64,000 nucleotides of DNA from Dyadobacter diqingensis. Lineage in GTDB: Bacteria; Bacteroidota; Bacteroidia; Cytophagales; Spirosomataceae. The notes beneath the pieces are model-generated. The model did no database searches. It was not told the DNA's origin and saw only the letters and a list, made by a program, of their open reading frames with translations. This document shows, piece after piece, positions 26,283 through 35,002 of this stretch. Made by a program: the position numbers and the translations under genes. The stretch spans positions 1 to 64,000 of the forward strand of contig NZ_JAMXKF010000003.1 of assembly GCF_024220585.1 (NCBI RefSeq), read 5' to 3'. Numbering within the stretch: position 1 is the first letter of the stretch; each line of letters begins with the position of its first letter.

Positions 26283-26314
26283 CAAAGATTATCAACAGCT
26301 CCAAATCGTACAAA
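26283..26314 (-). promoter_or_regulatory. Candidate promoter of the sigma factor gene
   Basis: Read on the minus strand: TTTG (26314-26311), 20 bases, then AATCTTTG (26290-26283), one mismatch from TAnnTTTG. The leader would be only about 10-20 nt, favouring a start at the second Met (26254). The rest of the 226-bp gap to mreD holds nothing I recognise. Confidence 0.4.
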
Positions 26315-26492
26315 GCAAATTTTGATGAACGGCGGTTATAAGTTCCTGAACTGCCATTATTTCGGGATGCACATTTTTTCGCTGAAAGGACTTTACCTGA
26401 CATTGGTGATATCTGAAAATGCTATCACCGCTTATTGATGTATAAACATCAAATTTCGAGCCAGGTATATTTGGCACCGTCAAATTGTCAGG

Positions 26493-26996
26493 TTAACGTT
26501 TTGAAAAAAGTTCCAAAAGAACAATCATGATCAGTGTGAAGAGGGTGCTGGCTGCGATACGGATCAGTGTGTGCAATATCATGCCCAAATTATTTATCTC
26601 CATTAAGAAAAGCATGGCATGATGAAGCAGAATTAACGGAGCGATATAAGCCAGAAATGCGCCAATGCCCTGACTTCTAATCCCGATGTCAACACGTTCT
26701 GCGCCTTTGGACTCCATCTGGTACCGGATCAGAAACGGGCGGAGGTAAGCAATAAGTACGGTTGCAGCGGCGTGCATACCAAACGTATTTGAAAAAATAT
26801 CAACCGTAAAGCCCAATGCAAAGCCGATAAAAAGCAGATACATCCGGCTGGTTTCGGCAGGAAGAATGAGAAGGCCTCCGACGTAAACAAAACAAAATGC
26901 GTAATTAAACAGAACCATATTGCGCATGAAGAAAATCTGCAGCAACAGGTACATGATCACCATTAAAGAATATTGTATTACCTCGCGTAAGCTCAT
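26493..26996 (-). CDS. mreD: Rod shape-determining protein MreD
   Basis: A 167-residue integral membrane protein with five to six helices, partner of MreC in the elongasome. The sequence is weakly conserved, as usual for MreD. Supporting features are the size, the hydrophobic pattern (VIMYLLLQIFFMRNMVLF, LLFIGFALGFTVDIFSN) and above all the position: its start overlaps the mreC stop by 4 bp in a mreB-mreC-mreD order. Confidence 0.88.
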   Translation of the reverse strand: MSLREVIQYSLMVIMYLLLQIFFMRNMVLFNYAFCFVYVGGLLILPAETSRMYLLFIGFALGFTVDIFSNTFGMHAAATVLIAYLRPFLIRYQMESKGAERVDIGIRSQGIGAFLAYIAPLILLHHAMLFLMEINNLGMILHTLIRIAASTLFTLIMIVLLELFSKR

Positions 26997-27832
26997 TGAC
27001 GTTCTCCTATACGTTGTTTTAGTGTTTCCTGTTCCCCAAGTTGCCGATTTTTCACCACATACACATAGGAAAGGTTTCTGAAATCCGTTGCTAATTCCAG
27101 GCTGATATTATAAAACGTCTGATCAGGATGCACCGTGACAGATTTAACCTTTCCCACCATAATGCCCGGAGGGAAAACGGAGTTCATATTGGAAGTTACC
27201 GCAGAATCTCCTTTGTAAACCTTGGTGTAACGGGAAACGTCCACCATATCGATAAAGTTAGGATCCTTCCCTGGCCATTTTGCAGTACCGATTTCATTGC
27301 TGCGAATCAGCTTGGACGACACCATAAATTGCGGATGCAGAATGGAGGTAATGATCGAATAATTTTTGGAACAAAAACGCACTTTACCAACCACACCTGT
27401 TGCCGATATCACACCCATATCCGGCTCAATGCCGTCATCGGTGCCTTTGTCGATCGTAATGTAATTATTGGTTCTGTTGGTTTCGTTGTCGACAACTTTG
27501 GCAACTGTGTAAGTAAACCTTGAATTAAATGCGGAGTCAGGCACATAACCTGCCGGCGCGTCTTTCGCGTTTTTCTGGCTTAATGTAGCAACCAGCGCAT
27601 TTAGGCGGGCATTTTCATTCGCCAGGTCAGAGTTGATCTCTCCGAGGCGTGTGTATTCGCGGGCTGAATTTGAAAGAGAAAGTGTTTTGGCGACGTAATA
27701 ATTGGATGTGTTGAAATACGTAGCGCCCCAATAAGAATTACTGCGCACGATTAACCACCCGCTGAAAATTTCCAGCAAAACGAAAACCAAAAAGAACCGA
27801 TTCCTGGCAACGAAATCTACAAGCTGAAGCAT
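26993..27832 (-). CDS. mreC: Rod shape-determining protein MreC
   Basis: Periplasmic scaffold linking MreB filaments to wall synthases. The 279-residue protein has one N-terminal membrane helix (about 12-28) and a short coiled coil (about 60-90, EINSDLANENARLNALVATL). Two beta-barrel modules fill about 105-260 and include YITIDKGTDDGIEPDMGVIS, GVVGKVRF and the conserved VFPPGIMVGKV. It follows mreB after a 75-bp gap containing a long hairpin and overlaps mreD by 4 bp. Confidence 0.95.
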   Translation of the reverse strand: MLQLVDFVARNRFFLVFVLLEIFSGWLIVRSNSYWGATYFNTSNYYVAKTLSLSNSAREYTRLGEINSDLANENARLNALVATLSQKNAKDAPAGYVPDSAFNSRFTYTVAKVVDNETNRTNNYITIDKGTDDGIEPDMGVISATGVVGKVRFCSKNYSIITSILHPQFMVSSKLIRSNEIGTAKWPGKDPNFIDMVDVSRYTKVYKGDSAVTSNMNSVFPPGIMVGKVKSVTVHPDQTFYNISLELATDFRNLSYVYVVKNRQLGEQETLKQRIGERQ

Positions 27833-27842
27833 GGGCTAATAT

Positions 27843-27898
27843 GTTCACACGCAGTATGTCAGTTAAAGATCTGACCTTTTAACTGACATACTGTGAAC
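27843..27898 (-). promoter_or_regulatory. Long intercistronic hairpin between mreB and mreC
   Basis: An inverted repeat of 21-22 bp with one 3-nt bulge: GTTCACA then AGTATGTCAGTTAAA on the left, with the complementary arm ending at 27898 and a loop of about 9 nt. It lies 10 bp after the mreB stop and 10 bp before the mreC ATG. No T-run follows on the minus strand, so it is not a standard terminator. It may protect the upstream message or set the mreB:mreC ratio. Confidence 0.7.
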
Positions 27899-27907
27899 GA
27901 TCCGATA

Positions 27908-28933
27908 CTACGAAATCAATACGGGTTTGTACAATTCCAGATTTTTAAGAACCTCACCGGTTCCCTTAACAACCGCCTTTAACGGATCGTCTGCAATGTG
28001 TACTGGTAATTTAGTTTTTTGGGAAATACGTCTGTCCAAACCGTGGATCAAAGCGCCACCACCTGTAAGCCAGATACCGTTTTTGAAGATATCAGCCGAA
28101 AGTTCAGGAGGAGAGATTTCCAGGGCTTTCATCACGCCTTCTTCAATTTTAGATATTGATTTATCCAATGAATAGGCGATTTCGCTATAAGTAACGCGGA
28201 TTTCTTTTGGAATACCCGTCATCAAGTCACGACCGCGCACCTGATAATCTTCCAGTGCCGTATCCAGTTCCGGAGAAGCTGAACCGATAGCCATCTTAAT
28301 CAACTCAGCTGAACGCTCACCAATCAAAAGATTGTGCTCGCGACGCATGTAGTCAACGATATCTCTTGTGAAGACATCACCGGCAATACGCACAGACTGC
28401 TCGCAGACAATACCGGAAAGGGCAATGACTGCAATTTCGGTAGTACCACCACCGATATCAACGATCATAACACCATTAGGCTGTGTGATATCAATACCAA
28501 TACCGATTGCTGCTGCAATAGGTTCGTGGACCATGTAAACTTCTTTGGCTCCTGCATGCTCACATGAATCCTTTACGGCACGTTTTTCAACTTCAGTGAT
28601 TCCCGATGGTATACAAACAACCATGCGGTGGGATGGTGTGAAAAAACGGCTGCCGGTATCGATCATCTTGATCATACCGCGGATCATCATTTCCGCAGCG
28701 GTAAAGTCGGCAATTACGCCGTCTTTCAGGGGACGAATGGTTTTTATATTTTCATTCGTTTTTTCATGCATTTGCATCGCTGTGTGGCCTATCGCTAACA
28801 CCTTGCCAGTGGTTTTATCCATGGCAATAATGGACGGCTCATCAACAACTACGGTATCTTTATGGATGATCAAAGTATTGGCCGTACCCAAATCAATCGC
28901 AATATCACTTGTCAAAAAATCAAACAATCCCAT
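27908..28933 (-). CDS. mreB: Rod shape-determining protein MreB
   Basis: Bacterial actin homologue that positions cell-wall synthesis. The 341-residue protein has the actin-fold ATP motifs: IAIDLGTANTLI (phosphate 1), GVMIVDIGGGTTEIAVI (phosphate 2) and GIWLTGGGALIHGLDRRI (adenosine). YMVHEPIAAAIG and the membrane-proximal N-terminus MGLFDFLTSD are also typical. It is first in the mreBCD operon; the promoter lies at 28975-29003. The product implies a rod-shaped cell at some growth stage. Confidence 0.98.
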   Translation of the reverse strand: MGLFDFLTSDIAIDLGTANTLIIHKDTVVVDEPSIIAMDKTTGKVLAIGHTAMQMHEKTNENIKTIRPLKDGVIADFTAAEMMIRGMIKMIDTGSRFFTPSHRMVVCIPSGITEVEKRAVKDSCEHAGAKEVYMVHEPIAAAIGIGIDITQPNGVMIVDIGGGTTEIAVIALSGIVCEQSVRIAGDVFTRDIVDYMRREHNLLIGERSAELIKMAIGSASPELDTALEDYQVRGRDLMTGIPKEIRVTYSEIAYSLDKSISKIEEGVMKALEISPPELSADIFKNGIWLTGGGALIHGLDRRISQKTKLPVHIADDPLKAVVKGTGEVLKNLELYKPVLIS

Positions 28934-28974
28934 ATATATTTTTAAAATTTTCGCTCACTTTGATTTCAGGTGTG

Positions 28975-29003
28975 CAAAATTACAGATTATTACCCACAAA
29001 CAA
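28975..29003 (-). promoter_or_regulatory. mreB promoter
   Basis: On the minus strand: TTG (29003-29001), 18 bases, then TAATTTTG (28982-28975), an exact -7 consensus, about 40 bp before the mreB ATG. The remaining divergent gap also holds TACATTTG at 29094-29101 on plus, only 9 bp before the GH3 gene start. Confidence 0.6.
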
Positions 29004-29109
29004 AGGCATTTAACAAATTTCGCTAAGGGGATGATTTTTAGCCTTTCGGGTGGTGTGATTTGCGCTTGTAGAATAGAATTTATAAATCCTGTGTACATTT
29101 GTTTTTACT

Positions 29110-30612
29110 ATGGGAATCAGAGCACTTTTGAGCCAGCCGCTGGCTAAATATATCGTAGAAGAACAGCAAAACTGGATCGCCAGAAGTACGGAAGTACAGG
29201 AAGAATGGCGAACGAAACTGGTTGAAAAAGCCGCAAATACTCAGTTTGGGAAAGATCACTTTTTTAAGGACATTCATACCTACGAGGATTTTAAAAATGC
29301 GGTGCCTGTAAGGGACTATGAAGACCTGAAAGGATACATCGCTCATCTGAAAGCAGGGGAGTCGGATATTCTCTGGCCCGGCAAACCACTTTATTTTGCA
29401 AAAACGTCCGGCACAACGTCCGGCACTAAATATATTCCGATCACGAAGGAATCCATCCCGAATCATATTAATTCGGCCCGTAATGCGATTTTAAGCTATA
29501 TCGCTGAAACTAAAAAGGCAGAATTTCTTGATAAAAAACTGATCTTCCTTTCCGGAAGCCCTGTGATGACCGAAACGGGTGGCGTGCTGACAGGCCGTTT
29601 GTCAGGTATTTCGAATCATCACGTCCCGGCGTATCTGCGTGCAAACCAGATGCCAACCTATGAGACGAACTGTATCGAGGACTGGGAGACGAAATTGGAT
29701 AAAATCATTGACGAAACCATTGATCAGCCCATGTCACTGATCTCCGGAATTCCGCCGTGGGTACAGATGTATTTCGACAGGATTATTGATCGCACCGGAA
29801 AAAAAATCAAGGATGTTTTTCCTGACTTTTCCTTATTCATTTACGGCGGTGTTAATTTTGAACCTTACCGCGCGAAACTTTATGAGTCTATCGGAAAAAG
29901 GATTGATTCCATAGAGTTATATCCTGCTTCGGAAGGTTTTTTTGCCTATCAGGATTCTCAGAAGGATGAAGGACTGCTTTTGCTGCTGAATTCGGGCATT
30001 TTCTTCGAATTTATTCCGGTTGAAAATTATTTTGACGAGAATCCGAAAAGGTTGTCGATCAAAGAAGTTGAGGTAGGAAAAAATTATGCAGTTGTCGTAA
30101 GCAGCAATGCCGGGCTTTGGGGTTATTCGATTGGAGATACGATCAAATTTGTTTCCACGAACCCTTACCGCATTCTGGTTACGGGCAGGATAAAACATTT
30201 TATTTCTGCTTTTGGTGAACACGTCATTGGAGAAGAAATAGAAAAGGCGCTTCGGTATGCCATGGAAAGGCATCCGGAAGTGGAAGTGGTGGAATTTACA
30301 GTGGCACCGATGGTATCACCGAATCAGGGCACATTGCCATACCACGAATGGTTTGTCGAGTTTGCGACAATGCCTGTGAACATGGAGCAGTTTGTTCAGG
30401 ATATCGACCGCCGGTTGACGGAATTGAATGTTTATTATGACGATCTGATCAAAGGAAGTATTCTTCGCCAGTTGGTGATGACGCCTTTGCGAAAAAATTC
30501 ATTTATAGATTATATGCGTGCCAGTGGCAAACTGGGCGGGCAAAATAAAGTACCAAGACTTTCCAACGATCGTAAGATAGCCGACGAGCTAACGAAAATG
30601 AATGCGTTGTAA
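29110..30612 (+). CDS. GH3 family acyl-acid-amido synthetase-like protein
   Basis: A 500-residue member of the ANL-type adenylating superfamily, GH3 branch. In plants GH3 enzymes join hormones such as auxin to amino acids; bacterial substrates are mostly unknown. Seen here are the ATP-binding motif KTSGTTSGTKYIPIT (about 97-111), FIYGGVNFEPYR (about 245), YPASEGFFAYQ (about 270), the GYSIGDTIKF motif near 336 and the hinge VTGRIKHFISAFGEHVIGEEIE. Length is close to the family norm. It is divergent from mreB and 19 bp upstream of dxr, so probably co-transcribed with the isoprenoid enzyme. Function stays open. Confidence 0.88.
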   Translation: MGIRALLSQPLAKYIVEEQQNWIARSTEVQEEWRTKLVEKAANTQFGKDHFFKDIHTYEDFKNAVPVRDYEDLKGYIAHLKAGESDILWPGKPLYFAKTSGTTSGTKYIPITKESIPNHINSARNAILSYIAETKKAEFLDKKLIFLSGSPVMTETGGVLTGRLSGISNHHVPAYLRANQMPTYETNCIEDWETKLDKIIDETIDQPMSLISGIPPWVQMYFDRIIDRTGKKIKDVFPDFSLFIYGGVNFEPYRAKLYESIGKRIDSIELYPASEGFFAYQDSQKDEGLLLLLNSGIFFEFIPVENYFDENPKRLSIKEVEVGKNYAVVVSSNAGLWGYSIGDTIKFVSTNPYRILVTGRIKHFISAFGEHVIGEEIEKALRYAMERHPEVEVVEFTVAPMVSPNQGTLPYHEWFVEFATMPVNMEQFVQDIDRRLTELNVYYDDLIKGSILRQLVMTPLRKNSFIDYMRASGKLGGQNKVPRLSNDRKIADELTKMNAL

Positions 30613-30631
30613 AGTTTAATATTAAAATAAC

Positions 30632-31795
30632 ATGTCAAAGAAAAGAATAGCCATTTTGGGTTCCACGGGATCAATCGGAACGCAGGCACTCGATGTAATT
30701 GAAGCCAATCCTGATGTTTTTTCCGTGGAGGTGCTGACTGCTCAGAACAATGCAGATTTATTGATCGAGCAGGCAGTGAAATTTGCTCCCAAAGTAGTGG
30801 TTATTGGCAATGAATTATTGGCCGACAAAGTTACCGCTGCCCTTGCCTCATTCCCCATTACGGTTTATTCCGGAAACTCCGCGCTGGTTTCAGTCGTGGA
30901 ATCCGATTCTATTGACATTGTCCTGACGGCCATGGTAGGTTACGCCGGACTCCTGCCTACGATTCACGCGATAAAAGCGGGCAAAAATATTGCCCTTGCT
31001 AATAAGGAAACGCTGGTGGTGGCCGGTGAGCTGATCACCAACCTTGCCAGGGAAAATAACGTCAGCATTTATCCTGTGGATTCGGAACACTCGGCAATCT
31101 ACCAATGCCTGGTTGGAGAAGAAAAAAATCCGATAGAAAAAATTATCCTGACAGCCTCAGGCGGACCCTTCCGAGGAAAAGATCGTGCTTTTTTGGCAGC
31201 TGTTACCAAGCAGCAGGCGCTCAAACATCCAAATTGGAGTATGGGGGCCAAAATCACCATCGATTCGGCTACGCTGATGAATAAGGGCCTGGAAGTTATT
31301 GAAGCCAAATGGTTGTTCGATCTTTCCGCGAGCCAGATTGATGTGATCGTACATCCGCAGAGTATCATTCACTCGATGGTGCAGTTTGCAGACGGGAGCA
31401 TTAAGGCGCAGATGGGTTTGCCTGACATGAAGCTGCCGATCCAGTACGCACTGCATTACCCTTACCGTCTGAAATCTTCTTTTCCCCGGTTTGATTTTAC
31501 AGCATATCCGTCTCTGACCTTTGAAAAACCTGACCTGGAAACATTCCGTAACCTGGCGATTGCCTATGAAGCGCTGGAACGGGGTGGAAACGCAGCCTGC
31601 ATTGTCAATGCGGCAAATGAAATTGCTGTGGAAGCATTTCTTCACGACAGGATCAGTTTTTTAGAAATATCCGATGTGATTACAGAATGCATTGCCAAAA
31701 TTGCCTATATTGAAAACCCGGCATATCTTGATTATGTCGAAACGAACGAAGCTACAAGGCGCTTTGCCCTGGAAATGATTCAAGTAAAAGTATAA
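30632..31795 (+). CDS. dxr: 1-deoxy-D-xylulose 5-phosphate reductoisomerase
   Basis: Converts DXP to 2-C-methyl-D-erythritol 4-phosphate with NADPH, the committed MEP step. The 387-residue protein has the NADPH-binding GSTGSIGTQALDV at the N-terminus, ALANKETLVVAG, the metal-binding VDSEHSAIYQCL and the flexible-loop region HPNWSMGAKITIDSATLMNKGLE. Length is normal. Its stop is immediately followed by the ATG of the next gene (no gap), and GH3 lies 19 bp upstream, giving a three-gene operon. In many Bacteroidota rseP follows dxr; here it does not. Confidence 0.97.
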   Translation: MSKKRIAILGSTGSIGTQALDVIEANPDVFSVEVLTAQNNADLLIEQAVKFAPKVVVIGNELLADKVTAALASFPITVYSGNSALVSVVESDSIDIVLTAMVGYAGLLPTIHAIKAGKNIALANKETLVVAGELITNLARENNVSIYPVDSEHSAIYQCLVGEEKNPIEKIILTASGGPFRGKDRAFLAAVTKQQALKHPNWSMGAKITIDSATLMNKGLEVIEAKWLFDLSASQIDVIVHPQSIIHSMVQFADGSIKAQMGLPDMKLPIQYALHYPYRLKSSFPRFDFTAYPSLTFEKPDLETFRNLAIAYEALERGGNAACIVNAANEIAVEAFLHDRISFLEISDVITECIAKIAYIENPAYLDYVETNEATRRFALEMIQVKV

Positions 31796-32245
31796 ATGAA
31801 AGCCATTTTTTTGAAATATATATCTGTTGCACTCGCCAGTACATTGAAGTTTTTCGGAGGCCCTATAACGGGGGTTATCCTGCGTCTGAATTGGGTTGAA
31901 ACGGCTGTTTGCTCTATTGCAGGCATGATGTTCAGCGTCCTGGTGGTAACCTACGTAGGGAAAGGCATTCAGGCACTTTTAAAAAAATACAGAAAGGAAA
32001 CGCCAAAGAAATTCAGCAAGACAAATCGTATTGCTGTGAAAATCTGGAAGAAATTCGGGATTATCGGCATTGCGCTATTAACCCCTCCTTTGTTTACACC
32101 CATTTTTGGTACTGCACTGGCTGTTGCTTTCCGTGTGCCAAGAACTTCAATCTTTTTATGGATGACGCTCAGCGCATTGGGCTGGGGCTTTTTCGTCTCC
32201 TACATTGCGCACAAAATGACTTTTATTCAGGAATGGATAAAATAA
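31796..32245 (+). CDS. Small polytopic membrane protein, small multidrug-export-like
   Basis: A 149-residue protein with about three to four membrane segments (about 5-28, 38-58, 85-108, 115-138) and a basic cytosolic loop (ALLKKYRKETPKKFSKTNRIAVKIWKKF). The pattern FGIIGIALLTPPLFTPIFGTALAVAFRVPR, with Pro-rich re-entrant-like segments, recalls the COG2426/DedA-type small membrane proteins, but similarity is too weak to assign transport. The ATG directly follows the dxr stop, so translation is probably coupled. A terminator follows. Confidence 0.65.
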   Translation: MKAIFLKYISVALASTLKFFGGPITGVILRLNWVETAVCSIAGMMFSVLVVTYVGKGIQALLKKYRKETPKKFSKTNRIAVKIWKKFGIIGIALLTPPLFTPIFGTALAVAFRVPRTSIFLWMTLSALGWGFFVSYIAHKMTFIQEWIK

Positions 32246-32274
32246 AAAAGCGCACATCGCTGTACGCTTTTTGA
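32244..32274. terminator. Bidirectional terminator after the dxr operon
   Basis: AAAAAGCG pairs with CGCTTTTT, with ACA/TGT continuing the stem after one mismatch around a TCGC loop. A-runs and T-runs on both sides suit it for the plus-strand dxr operon and the minus-strand glycosyltransferase ending at 32296. Confidence 0.8.
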
Positions 32275-32295
32275 AAATCTATATTTGTAGTCTTA

Positions 32296-33060
32296 TTATC
32301 TGCTGACTTCTTTTTTCGGCGCGACCGATTTTTTCATGTAATCACCACGGGAGAAAAATTTCTCGATGAAACAGTACATAAGAATGAAGAAATAGCGGCT
32401 ACCCATTTCTTTAATTTTTAATTTCGATTCGCCATATTTTCTGTTCGTCCAGCTGTTCGGAACAACGGCGTAGTTGTAACCACGTACAATTGATTTTAAA
32501 GGGAGCTCAATCGTCAGGTTGAAGTGAGGAGCAAGAAAAGGTTTTATCCCGTCAATTGTCTCTCTTTTGTAAAGTTTGAAAGCGTTCGTTGTATCGTTGT
32601 ATTTGATACCCATCACCATGCGCACGATGAAATTAGCTACACGGTTGATGACTTTTTTCAAAGCCGGATAGTCAATAACTTTTCCGCCTTTTTCCCAGCG
32701 GGAGCCAAAAACACAGTCATAATCACCTTCCAGCATCTTGAAATAATATTTGACAAGATCCTCAGGATCATCGGACATATCGGCCATAAATACGGCAACA
32801 CAGTCTCCGGAAAATCTTTCAAGGCCGAAACGGACGGCATAACCAAAACCATTCGGGCCGGGGTTTGTCTGATAAACCAGTGTCGGCATTTCAAGGGAAA
32901 GCTCATCAAGAACACGCAGTGTTCCGTCTTTTGAGTTATCGTTCGTCACGAAAATTTCGTGAGGGATGTTGTACTTATTTAAGGTATTGTAAAGTGACCT
33001 TAGGGTGTCAGTAATAGATTCTTCTTCGTTATATGCTGGAATTACAACACTTAGCTTCAT
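32296..33060 (-). CDS. Family 2 glycosyltransferase, dolichol-phosphate-mannose-synthase-like
   Basis: From ATG 33060 (MKLSVVIPAYNEEES) the protein has 254 residues; a longer form would add nine poorly fitting residues. It has the GT-A fold motifs NDNSKDGT (nucleotide site), a metal-binding segment ADMSDDPEDL and a C-terminal amphipathic region with WTNRKYGESKLKIKEMGSRYFFILMY, which is typical of DPM-like enzymes that use polyprenyl phosphate. It probably makes a polyprenyl-phosphate sugar or transfers a sugar to a lipid. It is the last gene of a minus-strand glycan cluster, followed by a shared terminator. Confidence 0.88.
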   Translation of the reverse strand: MKLSVVIPAYNEEESITDTLRSLYNTLNKYNIPHEIFVTNDNSKDGTLRVLDELSLEMPTLVYQTNPGPNGFGYAVRFGLERFSGDCVAVFMADMSDDPEDLVKYYFKMLEGDYDCVFGSRWEKGGKVIDYPALKKVINRVANFIVRMVMGIKYNDTTNAFKLYKRETIDGIKPFLAPHFNLTIELPLKSIVRGYNYAVVPNSWTNRKYGESKLKIKEMGSRYFFILMYCFIEKFFSRGDYMKKSVAPKKEVSR

Positions 33061-33098
33061 GTATGTCTGGATTGAAAAACAGTACAAATTAAAGATTA

Positions 33099-33932
33099 TT
33101 ATAGCGAACTGCCAATTTTTTCTAATTTTTCGAGTTGTTCCTCATACCGGGCAACCGTCCGGATAATCGTCTTGTCATATTTTTTGTCCAGCCACACATT
33201 TACATTTTCAAACATTTCCTTTCTGTTTCTCAAAAACCAGGTATTACTGTGTGAATGTACGTTGCTGAGCCCTGCACTGTGTTTGCGGTACACGCCCATG
33301 ACCTCAGGGAGGTAACCAATTTTCCCTTTTGCGGCCAGTTGAATGCTTAAAGCCCAGTCGCCCGCCGCAGCATTTGCATGCCAGTCAGCAAAACTTTCAG
33401 TTAGGAAATAATTGCGGTATAACCAGCTTGCCGTTGCCATAAACCATTGATCTTTAAGGATATCGTCGATGGTGGAGGTCGGTGGCTGCGTGTCCTTGTT
33501 GAAATGATGGCTCGGAGAACCGTCTTCATAAGTAACCAGCACGTTATGGTGACAAATGGAAAACTCAGGATGATTTTCCATAAAATCCACCTGTTTTTGC
33601 AGTTTGTACGGGTCCGTCCAATAGTCGTCGCCTTCGCACATGGCCACGTATTCGCCACGGCAGGCTTTCAGCAATTGCAGGACATTGTTTCTTCCCGCGA
33701 ATTCCCGGGGCTCAACAGGGCCCTGGTTTTCGGCGTGTAAAAATGCCCTGATCCTACCCGGATTTTGTTCTGCAAAAGCGCTGATGATGTCCTGCGATCC
33801 ATCTGTGGAGCCATCGTCACCGATCACAATTTCAAATGGAAATGTTGTTTTCTGATTCAGAGCACCTTCCAGCATTTGCGAGATATAGTGCGCATGGTTA
33901 AAAGTCGGGACGCAAACAGAAACCTTGATCAT
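33099..33932 (-). CDS. Family 2 glycosyltransferase
   Basis: A 277-residue GT-A enzyme from ATG 33932 (MIKVSVCVPTFNHAHYI). An in-frame TTG at 33956 would overlap the upstream stop but adds residues outside the conserved start. Motifs: IGDDGSTDGS, CEGDDYWTDPYKLQKQVDFM (DxD-type metal site) and WFMATASWLYRNYF. It closely resembles its upstream neighbour over the first 170 residues, so the pair arose by tandem duplication. Donor and acceptor unknown; probably adds sugars to a surface glycan. It lies 38 bp from the next GT. Confidence 0.85.
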   Translation of the reverse strand: MIKVSVCVPTFNHAHYISQMLEGALNQKTTFPFEIVIGDDGSTDGSQDIISAFAEQNPGRIRAFLHAENQGPVEPREFAGRNNVLQLLKACRGEYVAMCEGDDYWTDPYKLQKQVDFMENHPEFSICHHNVLVTYEDGSPSHHFNKDTQPPTSTIDDILKDQWFMATASWLYRNYFLTESFADWHANAAAGDWALSIQLAAKGKIGYLPEVMGVYRKHSAGLSNVHSHSNTWFLRNRKEMFENVNVWLDKKYDKTIIRTVARYEEQLEKLEKIGSSL

Positions 33933-33952
33933 AGTCTTGGGAGTGAAATGAT

Positions 33953-34927
33953 TCAATGACTTGACTGGCGGATTTTATACGGTAACAAGGCAAAAAAGCT
34001 ATATGTGCTCATGATCCATTTTGGTAAAATGTAATCACGGGTAATCTCTTTGCATTCAGCCAGGTCGGCACCTTTCATAAACAGATAGTTTGCTGCCAGT
34101 GCTGCTTTTTTGAAATAACTTCCGGACAATTGTCTGGCATCCAGCATCATGCGGTAATATCTCGCGATATTCCGGCGCATTGATTTATCGAATTTATAAT
34201 CTGTTTCCTTGTTGATACCTTCATACATCATGATCCGGTTTGTCAGAAAGCGCTCGTCGCGGTAATGGTCTTTAAAACTGGCACCGCCTTTGTTCTTCCT
34301 GTATACAGACATCAGTTCAGGAACATATCCGATAGGGCCATGTTTTGCCAGAATGACATAACGTGGAATATCCCCACTGGTTGACTTCAAAAACCATTCC
34401 GGATAATACATCAGATGATTTTTAAACATCACGGCTGAGGTTGCCATAAACCAGATTTCATCTTCTCCGATCAGGTCTTCTACCTCGATTTTTTTCTTTT
34501 GGTCCGGACGATTCACCTCAACGGATGGAGAGCCGTCTTCAAATGTAATCAGCGCATTATGGAAACAGGCGGAATAGTCAGGATGTGAATCCATGAAATC
34601 GACCTGCTTCTGAAGCTTGTCCGGGGAGGTCCAGTAGTCGTCACCATCAAGCGGAGCAATGTATTGGCCCTGCGCCAGTTTAAGCGTTTCAATGGTATTG
34701 AAAAGGCCGTTCTGTCCCAAATTTTTGGGATGCAGCACGGCCTTTACTTTATTGGGATAACGTTTTTGATAATCTAAAATAATATCTCGTGCTCCATCCG
34801 TCGAAAAATCATCTCCAACAAGAATTTCGTAATCGAAATTTGTTGTTTGATTTAAAGCGCTTTCAATGGTATCGCCGATAAAAGCCGCCTGGTTAAACGT
34901 AAGTATAACGACACTTACTTTGATCAT
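33953..34927 (-). CDS. Family 2 glycosyltransferase (tandem paralogue)
   Basis: A 324-residue GT-A enzyme starting MIKVSVVILTFNQAAFI, with VGDDFSTDGARDI, PLDGDDYWTSPDKLQKQVDFMDSHPDYSACFHNALITFEDGSPS and WFMATSAVMFKNHL. The shared YWTxPxKLQKQVDFM block and the EDGSPS segment show close kinship with the downstream gene. A longer C-terminus (about 250-324) carries a basic helical tail, possibly for membrane association. It is part of the minus-strand glycan cluster, 75 bp after the PhyH gene. Confidence 0.85.
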   Translation of the reverse strand: MIKVSVVILTFNQAAFIGDTIESALNQTTNFDYEILVGDDFSTDGARDIILDYQKRYPNKVKAVLHPKNLGQNGLFNTIETLKLAQGQYIAPLDGDDYWTSPDKLQKQVDFMDSHPDYSACFHNALITFEDGSPSVEVNRPDQKKKIEVEDLIGEDEIWFMATSAVMFKNHLMYYPEWFLKSTSGDIPRYVILAKHGPIGYVPELMSVYRKNKGGASFKDHYRDERFLTNRIMMYEGINKETDYKFDKSMRRNIARYYRMMLDARQLSGSYFKKAALAANYLFMKGADLAECKEITRDYILPKWIMSTYSFFALLPYKIRQSSH

Positions 34928-35002
34928 AATATTTTATTGTCAATAGATTAGCTGATATTCTTCACGTGTCTTTTACCCGAAATGGCCTGCGCCGGAATTT
35001 TT

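Noticed and set aside
29080-29466. 128-codon frame on minus strand beside the mreB promoter
   Set aside because: Overlaps the start of the well-supported GH3 gene and part of the divergent promoter; low-complexity shadow translation.
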